A DNA stretch of 64,000 nt from NCBI GenBank assembly GCA_002633025.1, contig NMRB01002033.1, positions 67,316 to 131,315 of the forward strand, written 5' to 3'. Below are positions 56,932 through 64,000 of this stretch, in pieces. The notes beneath the pieces are model-generated. The model was not told the origin of the DNA. It searched no databases and worked only from the letters and a program-made list of their open reading frames with translations. Within the stretch, counting starts at the first letter, position 1. Each line of letters starts with the position of its first letter. This DNA is from Notospermus geniculatus. Its lineage: Eukaryota; Nemertea; Pilidiophora; Heteronemertea; Lineidae. The translations under genes were made by a program, and so were the position numbers.

Positions 56932-57516
56932 AATAGGCTTAAATCTATACCTAGCACCTCTCTTTCACTTCACTGGATTCGTCACAGATCAGAGCGGAGC
57001 AATGCATTTGAATACGGCATTACGTTTAATACAGCCGTATAACATTTGGAAGGAAAGTGAGGTGAAATGTACCAGAAAAAATGTTTTTTCATGTACTAAT
57101 TCAGCTTTACTTTTCGTTTGGTTGACATCAACTTCTTCTCGGACTTTCGCCCTACAACTGTGAGGTATAGATTTTAGCTGGAAGCGTGCGTTCGAGAAGA
57201 AAACGGTGTTTTAGCAACAAACTCCAATCAAAAGTTGACTCATAAGTATACGCACTGCTTGGACTGGTCTTTGAGACGCCCTCTATTGTTTGAAGAGTAT
57301 ACTAGTATGCGCGCCAGGCATGTAGGTGCACGCGCGGGCAATTTGAAAGAGAGGCCGTGCGTTGCTAGCGAGAGAGAGAGATCGAGGAACGTAAAAAAAA
57401 GTTGTGCGGTGTTCAATATACATGTATCGCTAGATTTCACCAGTTATCGTTGAATTCGTTTAGTTTTCTGATACAGTCAAAACACGCACTGACTCATGTG
57501 TTGCGTTTCTTAAGGC
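56932..57516. other. Intergenic stretch, nothing recognised
   Basis: Frames of 66-72 codons on both strands only. Confidence 0.35.
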
Positions 57517-57700
57517 CGGTGTAACATCTGCCAGTGTTCCCCATCTGTGAGTATTTCCCTCCTATTGTCTGATGGAATAAGCGGCGACTTGACAATAGGG
57601 GACACACAGAGAAATATGTCGATCTATCTCCCAGCGTTTCCCTAACAACGGGAGGGGGACACACCCACAGAAACACTGGCAGATATAACACAGGTGTAAC
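57517..57700. mobile_element. MITE with GTGTAAC ends, copy 2
   Basis: GGTGTAACATCTGCCAGTGT pairs with ACACTGGCAGATATAACAC and AGGTGTAAC. The interior has GCGGCGACTTGACAATAGGG, shared with 52064, and CCCTAACAACGGGAGGGGG. Confidence 0.65.
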
Positions 57701-58244
57701 AGGAATCAGCGTCCTAGGAATGCACATCTCCAAACAATATCCCGCTATTGTAAGGTTATATTCGAATGGTCATTGTCTCTCCAACCATATATTCTTGACT
57801 AATCCCTCACTGAGGATCCTCACAATAAGACCGGACTTTGATTCCAGGGGGACTTGGATTCCTTTCACACCTGTTTATACTCCATCGATTGCGCGACAAA
57901 TGCCATTGTTTGCCTTCCCGTTTCCATTGTATTGGCCGTGCGATTGAGGAATTGCCGTGACTTTATTAGGCAAACTGTGTGATTGGCCACAATTCTTACA
58001 CGCTGTCCAATCAGCGTTTATCTTGCATATGGCTATACGTATAAGTCGGCGTTTAAGTTGTGTTATCGCAAGTAAATTTTTTATACGTTAAAACGTATAC
58101 GTATCTTTATAAGTATCCGCAAGTATCCGTATACGTAGTGGATCTCAAACACTCTATTGTGGATTGCTCGCAACTGTAATTCCAATCAATTTTATCAGGA
58201 AATCTAGCTAGGAATTTTTTGGGTGGTATCAAAAGGTTTACAGT
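57701..58244. other. Intergenic stretch, nothing recognised
   Basis: A TACGTATACG-rich patch lies at 58030-58140. No supported gene. Confidence 0.35.
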
Positions 58245-58332
58245 CTTTTCTGTAGTCTCTTACTTGAAAGTGCCTGAGGAAGACCCCGGTTGGGGTCGAA
58301 AATTTGCGAAATTTTGAAGAGACGATTTCTCC
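58245..58332 (+). mobile_element. Penelope-like terminus with hammerhead-like hairpin
   Basis: CAGTCTTTTCTGTAGTCTCT, GAAAGTGCCTGAGGAAGACC, CCGGTTGGGGTCGAAAATTT and GCGAAATTTTGAAGAGAC. The stem GACCCC/GGGGTC is flanked by CTGAGGA and GAAA. GTCTCTT upstream and AAGAGAC downstream can pair to close the structure. No clear target duplication was found. Confidence 0.55.
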
Positions 58333-60120
58333 TATTATAAAAATTCATAGAACTTGGAAAAAATCCCATAAAATCTCCTAAAAGCAAACAAAAATCCCCC
58401 TAAAAATTGGGGCTGTGTGGGGGAACTTGACAGCCTGTATCATAAGTTTTATAGGGCCTATATATATTATCAATTCCTTGTCCCTAAATCAACACGTCTT
58501 GACGACCATTTATGTGATTGAAAGGGAGGACTTCTCTGCCTAGGTATAAAACTAAAAATCATGCCACCCGCCCTGCTTATTTCCAATCTGCCACACAACG
58601 ACATCTTCCTTTTTGCAAATTGCGGGAGGCCTGTAGATGCGAAATAAAAGGAAGCAATAAAACTGTTCGGACTACATGTAAGCTTATACGTTAGTTCGTG
58701 AACCTTACGCATCAGGTTTATTGTTTGGTTCACGGATCCGCCCGACGTTAGAAATGCCAATTTGGGAAAAAAATAAAATTTAGTTTTCGTATATTAGCCG
58801 ATCCGCCGACCCGAAATTCACACACATTGAAAAAAAAATTTTTCTTCTTCAACCGCACCCCGACATGGCATGGTCCATGCCATGGATGCACAAAGTTCTG
58901 CGCCCGACAACCTCACCAACACGCACCAGACAAGCATCAAAGTCTGTTATGGATGGGCGCCAGTAGTTCTCTAATGAAAATTTTACCTTTAGTAAATAAC
59001 CTTCATTCATAAAATGCACAAATTTATATTGCCATCTCATCATTTGCGCCTCTTCTTAGCAAACTAGGCCTATAGTGACAGTGCCGACGGAACCATCCAC
59101 CCACAAGAGCCGGCCTGACGATGCCGTTTTGGCGGGAAGCCAAAAGAGACCGCGTGTATTGGCTAGTCGCCAAGATGCAGTGACATGACTGGGAAGGCTG
59201 CTTTTATTCAAATATAATTTGACCTATTTAGTGCATCATCCAATGGCTGGGGGATACCACACTGGGATTCCCATTACATCATTGTGGCAACTATATATTT
59301 GGCACACCATGTGCATGGGGTGTTTACATTCGCAAGTCATGTTCATTTGGATCTGAGTTGAAACTTGCCATGTACAGTTCCTGTTGAATAGGTTTTTGTA
59401 ATACTCATTGAAAAGTTGAGATGGGAATAAAATAGCTAGGCCTACACCTAAAGAGCGCTGCAATTGCTCCAGATTTTGGCTTTGGTGCCCAGGCTCAATG
59501 GCCTGGTGCCCAAGAAAAATTATGAGCAACCAAGGCCAACGTGGCAGTACCCCCTAAATCATTATGTCAATGCCTCCTAGTATTCACATTCAATGTTATT
59601 GGAAAACTTTTATTTTGAAAAAAAAATTAAATTTCATCCTCCGATCTGACTGAGGTCTTGAACGAGTGCCCCGTGAATATAGGAGGGAAAAATTATTTTT
59701 ATTTTTATTCCCCCACCAAAATATTTTGTTAGAAAAATCCGTGAACTAAACAATAAAAAAGTCTCGCCTATACTCACTATACAGGCGAACCCGGAACCCA
59801 ACGGGGCTAGCCCTGGCGGTGGGTTCTGGAACCAAACTAGATTTATCGGTTTGGTATTGATCTAGTGGCGGCACCGCACGAAAGGATGTGTAACTATGTT
59901 TTTACCGCGCCACCACACAGCGAATCATAGTACTCAGATGGAGTTCGCCTTGTCGCTATTTTTCGCATGTCTCCCTTTAAGACTTGGGTCATCACACAGA
60001 AACAACAAAGAGTGCAATACCTGATGACGGACTGACAATGACCTAGGCACCTATCGGAGTATAAGAACATCTTCCTTATACAGGGTGTCTCAAAAAAATG
60101 TTACCATTTTGATTTGATCT
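58333..60120. other. Intergenic stretch, no supported gene
   Basis: Frames of up to 97 codons on the minus strand (58470-58760, 59236-59529) have no domain. A C-rich AGGCGAACCCGGAACCC patch lies near 59785. Confidence 0.35.
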
Positions 60121-60857
60121 CTATAGTACGTTTAAGTCATCTGGAGCTCGATGGGCGGACATTCGGTTGTCAGGCAGACCTTGGTTGTAGCGGCCCTTGT
60201 AACCACTCGTGACAAATAGGAACAAGACGACACAGAATTCGTAGTAACGTTTTATTCGTTATGGCAGAGCTCCGACTTGACATTCACGGCAACATCATCA
60301 CGATCACGGTGAACTAAAAGTATAAATATAACAATTAGCAAAACATCAGGCAGGATAGAATGAATTTAAAAACCGGCAAATGTGTAGAAGACTCACCAAA
60401 TTTTGGCCAAAAAACAACCCAGCAACGTGCTAGCCAGGACCGCGACACAAGTGAGTTCCGACGTCCGAACAGCGACAATATATAGCGAAAAATTACGTAA
60501 TAGGGGTAAACTGTTGCCAGCAGAGCGAAAAAAGTGGGACACAGATCCGACCAGATCATACCAAACAAGAAGAAACTGATTATATTTTAGGAAACTATTT
60601 CAAGAATGTGCTGAATGGAACTCACATTGGTATTGTTGGTGAAGTCTGGCTATTGACATGCGTTTTATTGACAGGACACTTCCAGCCAATCCCACGCCTG
60701 TGCCTGTGTTCAATTTCAAATCAAGGTCTAGTTGTATGTTCAATTTCAAACCAAGGTTCAGCTGGTTAGAAAACAATGTGCGTTGAACCGTTTAGAATAA
60801 ACCCTAAGTTCATTGTGGTCTAGTCATCGAGCTCCAGATGACTTAAACGTACTATAG
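60121..60857. mobile_element. Element with 32-bp terminal inverted repeats, containing the TGTAGCGG sequence
   Basis: CTATAGTACGTTTAAGTCAT CTGGAGCTCGATG at the left is exactly complementary to CATCGAGCTCCAGATGACTT AAACGTACTATAG at 60825-60857. The interior starts with the TGTAGCGG repeat at 60186 and has a direct pair of TGTTCAATTTCAAAYCAAGG (60711, 60739). No transposase seen. Confidence 0.7.
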
Positions 60858-61252
60858 TCCACATTCTTTGGACTAAATGTTTCATCTTTTCAGGTTTGGT
60901 AGTGCCCCTGCAAGTTCCAAGCTAGTAGTTGCCCCTGCAAGTGGACATGTATGGCTGATTTTGCCGAATTCTAAAATTTCGCTGTGGGAATATCATCTTT
61001 TCTTAACTTACACAGCAATATGAATAGTACCTTATATGATTCTACTTTCCTGTTTACCATGGCAACGGTTTTCCATCAATTTTAATGAATTACATTATAT
61101 TACCATCTTATCACTTGACTTAGATTATCTGAAGTTACTGAGAGTCACGCTGTCCCATCTATGATATCAAGTTCCATTTTGACCTATTCATGACGTTGGA
61201 TCATGTTACGTCATAACGTGATGCTTAACGCCGCTGCCTGTTGTGAGAATCC

Positions 61253-62106
61253 AAAGAAGAAAGCACAAAAATTGACACACAAAGTGGTAAATATCAAGAA
61301 GTCAACTTCCAGGACTTAGCAAATTTTCGACCCGCCAACCGGGGTCTTCCTCAGGCTGGCACTTTTCCACACTAGATTTCAGAAAAGACTGAGCTGAATC
61401 CCAAATGTAGATCTGAAATACCCTGTGCAAACAGGAGGAGTCAGCAATTAAGGAATGAATAGAGGCCAAGCCCCAAGAATTGGTTGCTAGACCTAATAAA
61501 TAAAAGAGTGTCTGTAATTAGTAGAAAACTAATTAGGCTGAAAGAAAGTTTAATAACTTAAGACATGTGTAATTTACAATAAGCAAGACTCACATGAAGA
61601 CAATGTATGACCTGTAAAAATGACATGGAATGAAGAGAAATGCAGCTAAAGAATAGCGCCTACAAATAAACAGAGTATGGCGTCAGAATAAAATGAATAG
61701 ATATAGAAAGAAAGACTAGGAGACCTGCAAAAGCAAATCACTGACCAATGAACAGAATAGGGGAATGGGAAAAGGCCTAAACCAGAAAGGCACGACACAT
61801 TCGCCCCTAAATGGAAGAAACATAAAGGCCTACTAAGGGGAGAAAAGGGAGAGGAGCCAAACTCAACTTCCTGACAAAAAAGTAGCAAAGGGGAGCTATG
61901 GGGTTATCAGAAACTCAGCATCTGGTGTTGAGACCTGAGGGGGTGATGGTTTTGAGGGTCCACATCCACCGTAACTCTGTTTTGAGGAGGGTCGTCTCAT
62001 CCGGACATGTCACCAGTATGGTGAACATCAGGTCCTTGACATAATGTCCTGGCAGCTTGAAGTGGGCATAGAGTATTGAGCAGTCACGATCATCCTCTTT
62101 CCCTAA
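61253..62106 (-). mobile_element. 5'-truncated Penelope-like element with GIY-YIG endonuclease end
   Basis: The direct repeats CCTGTTGTGAGAATCC at 61237-61252 and 62107-62122 are a 16-bp target duplication. From 62106 the minus strand reads in frame to a stop at 61915: YAHFKLPGHYVKDLMF, then ETTLLKTELRWMWTLKT and PSGLNTRC. This is the C-terminal part of the GIY-YIG nuclease typical of Penelope-like elements (His, then Glu-x-x-Trp, then GLN). An untranslated stretch follows, and near the 3' end (61320-61365) lie CCTGAGGAAGACCCCGGTTG and GCGGGTCGAAAATTTGC, the hairpin shared with three other loci. The reverse transcriptase and most of the nuclease are missing because of the truncation. Confidence 0.75.
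61915..62104 (-). pseudogene. C-terminal GIY-YIG endonuclease remnant of the Penelope-like element
   Basis: About 63 codons without a stop or frameshift, beginning at the truncation point (LGKEDDRDCSILYAHF) and ending in GLNTRC. It keeps the late GIY-YIG motifs but lacks the GIY and YIG strands and the catalytic Arg. It has no start codon of its own and is not a functional gene. Confidence 0.7.
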
Positions 62107-62277
62107 CCTGTTGTGAGAATCCGACAGTCAAATCCAATGACAGTTTGTGATGATTTCGACGTCAGTTGGTAGATCAAAATGAGCTCAGTGACTTCAGATA
62201 ATCTCAGTGATAAGAGAGTAATATAATTCATTAAAATTGAGGGAAAACCGTTGCCATGGTAACCAGGAAAGTAGACT

Positions 62278-63760
62278 AAATAGAAAAACAAGTACAGTAA
62301 AGTAAAAAAAAACCCAATCAGCGAAAATATAAGGTAAAAGCCATTTTTAACGAAAGCCTTCTGCGGTTGCTATGGCAACGTTTTTTTCCAACTTCCCGGA
62401 AAAAACGGGTAAAACTCAGTCTAAACTTTACATTCTCCTTGACAGATCCAATTTTATCCCTCACATACCCGTGCGCAAAGAACTTAAATTTTCCAAAATT
62501 CAAACTGTCTGTTCTCATTAGAGTTGTTCCTTAAGGTCGACCTATACCCATTGCGTGCCGCCGAACTGCCCAACTTAAACTCGTGATAATTCATTGATAA
62601 CAATGATTACAAAAACATTTCTGGTACGGTACGTTACGTATGAAGCATCTAAGTGAACTTTCACCCTAAATAATTGGATCCTATTTCCGGATTGCCCAGA
62701 AAAATGACTTTGTTGGAAAGGCCGAAAAAAATTTCCTTGAGCAAGTTTACGTCAGCATGCTATGTCGCATCGAAGCAAACTCTGTTGGAAAAGACGCAGC
62801 CATACCTAGCGCATGTCGGTATAACCGCAGATTTTTAAAAAATATGCTAATTAAGCTTATAATTACCAAAGTTTGGCTTTTACTCCACAAATTTTTTTCT
62901 GTTTCGTAATTTTCGCGGACATTTACTTCAAAAACCCAGAATCGGCTGTTATACGGACAAGCTCCATTTGGTGAACAACACATTTCCGTTTTCAAAATTT
63001 GAAAAATCTTTATAAAAGTAGGAGAAAAACTGCTCACAATTTTGAAACTTATTCTTCACGTGGGTTTGTTTACTATTTTCAACTCACGTTCAATATAGTG
63101 CGTTTCCAAATATTACGTGCGCAAATCAGCGGACCATTGAATGCCAAGGCCTCTAATTGACTGACAACAATAAAATCTATTTGAGCGCTAACGCGGCCTA
63201 AAATTGACGAACAGACAAGAGGCAATTATTATTCATTATGATTCTTTCAGTTACACGCCAGTGGGTCGCTTGGAATGCGCTCGTCTGGGGGAAAACCCAA
63301 TGACTATAGATCGACCTTAAAGCTGAACTGCATGAACAAAAACCACAGCGCCGCAGTATGGTGGTCTACAGAAGTGCGAACGCCCTTCGAAGTTTCTCCA
63401 GAACATGATAGACTACCGGCCTATTTGGTGGCGCCACTGTATTCAAGCTCAGGCTTTCAATCGAGACACATCAAGAGATAGTGTGCAAGTGACAGAGCCA
63501 AATAGACCTAGTACGATCCGTAGGAAGCTGAGTATGAGGTTGGTCAGGGTTCTTTAGTGCTTGCGCCCAGCTGACATACTGTATAATATGACTTATCCGG
63601 CCACCACGGCCAACCTGCGAACCACGCAAATTATTGACTATTCACGATCCAAGCCAAGTTATGAAAGGCCTAGTCAGGGTTACACATCACTTGTGAGTTT
63701 CTTTTCAACGGCAGACCGCAGTTTTATTCCACAGAGGCCTAGGTTTAATTGACATCATTA
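62278..63760. other. Intergenic stretch, no supported gene
   Basis: Frames of 60-96 codons without domains. A short inverted pair, TAAGGTCGACCTATA and TATAGATCGACCTTA, lies at 62533 and 63306. Confidence 0.35.
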
Positions 63761-63761
63761 T

Positions 63762-63788
63762 GGTTCCCCGATCCTAAGATCGGGAACC
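63762..63788. repeat. Short hairpin GGTTCCCCGATC/GATCGGGAACC
   Basis: An inverted repeat of 11-12 bp with a 4-base loop immediately before the microsatellite. Confidence 0.6.
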
Positions 63789-63805
63789 TATTGTTTTTGG
63801 TCTTG

Positions 63806-63870
63806 GTGTCTGTGTGTGTGTGTCTGTGTGCGTGTGCGTGTGCGTGTGCGTGTGCGTGTGTGTGTGTGTG
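63806..63870. repeat. (TG)n/(TGCG)n microsatellite
   Basis: About 65 bp of TG units with a central run of GTGTGC units. The overlapping minus-strand frame is His/Ala/Thr-rich because of it. Confidence 0.9.
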
Positions 63871-64000
63871 GTTGTTTTGGCTACAAATGTAGGACATCTG
63901 CCACATTAGACACCAACAGATTGAGGACTTCAGGTCCTCGCCCACCAATAGACACGGGTCCTCGAACTGCGAACCTTCCAACGTCCTCAAACCATCGCCT

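Larger units (their letters stand above)
61041..62277. mobile_element. Long inverted-repeat element interrupted by a Penelope-like insertion
   Basis: The left arm (TCTACTTTCCTGTTTACCAT, GGCAACGGTTTTCCATCAAT, TTTAATGAATTACATTATAT, AGATTATCTGAAGT) pairs with the right arm (ACTTCAGATAATCTCAG, ATATAATTCATTAAAATTGA, GGGAAAACCGTTGCCATGGT, AACCAGGAAAGTAGA). Without the insert it would be about 370 bp. Confidence 0.75.

Overview
This is eukaryotic, intron-bearing DNA from an animal, most likely a marine invertebrate. Coding exons are short and bounded by GT/AG splice sites. The words TACATGTA and TAGGCCTA recur throughout, which I associate with echinoderm, hemichordate, amphioxus and mollusc genomes. 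The only taxonomically useful gene is an insulin-like peptide with eight cysteines, a type known from molluscs and other protostomes and also from ambulacrarians. I cannot choose between these groups. No bacterial, phage, CRISPR or operon signal was seen. There is one 320-N gap (47124-47443) and three single Ns (11636, 21841, 31809).

Three genes can be supported. (1) On the minus strand, 186-2216 holds the first seven coding exons of a conserved gene of unknown function; all exon phases agree and it runs off the left edge. (2) On the minus strand, 38552-41353 holds a complete two-exon insulin-like peptide gene (signal peptide, B chain, C peptide, A chain and a long C-terminal tail) with the phase-1 intron typical of insulin genes. 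(3) On the plus strand, 50992-51175 is a spliced exon with the start codon and membrane anchor of a type II membrane protein whose later exons I could not find. A possible first exon (46615-46705, minus) and a 108-codon ORF (13243-13569, minus) are weak candidates.

Most of the remaining sequence is repeat-derived. More than 20 families of short inverted-repeat (MITE-like) elements are present, many in two to four copies and some nested three deep. There is a degraded BEL/Pao retrotransposon fragment (56011-56843, minus) and a tRNA-derived SINE (about 37750-37945). A 5'-truncated Penelope-like element (61253-62106, minus) keeps the end of its GIY-YIG endonuclease and has a 16-bp target duplication. 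Its terminal hairpin, which looks like a hammerhead ribozyme core, recurs at three other loci.

By region: 0-2.2 kb is gene 1; 2.2-38 kb is gene-poor and repeat-rich, with a local duplication at 34.3-36.2 kb; 38.5-41.4 kb is the insulin-like gene; 41.4-50.9 kb is repeats and one gap; 51 kb is the membrane-protein exon; 52-64 kb is nested MITEs, BEL/Pao and Penelope remnants and a terminal TG/CG microsatellite. The genes show no sign of working together. Two of the single-N joins are flanked by near-identical sequence and probably mark unmerged alleles in the assembly.
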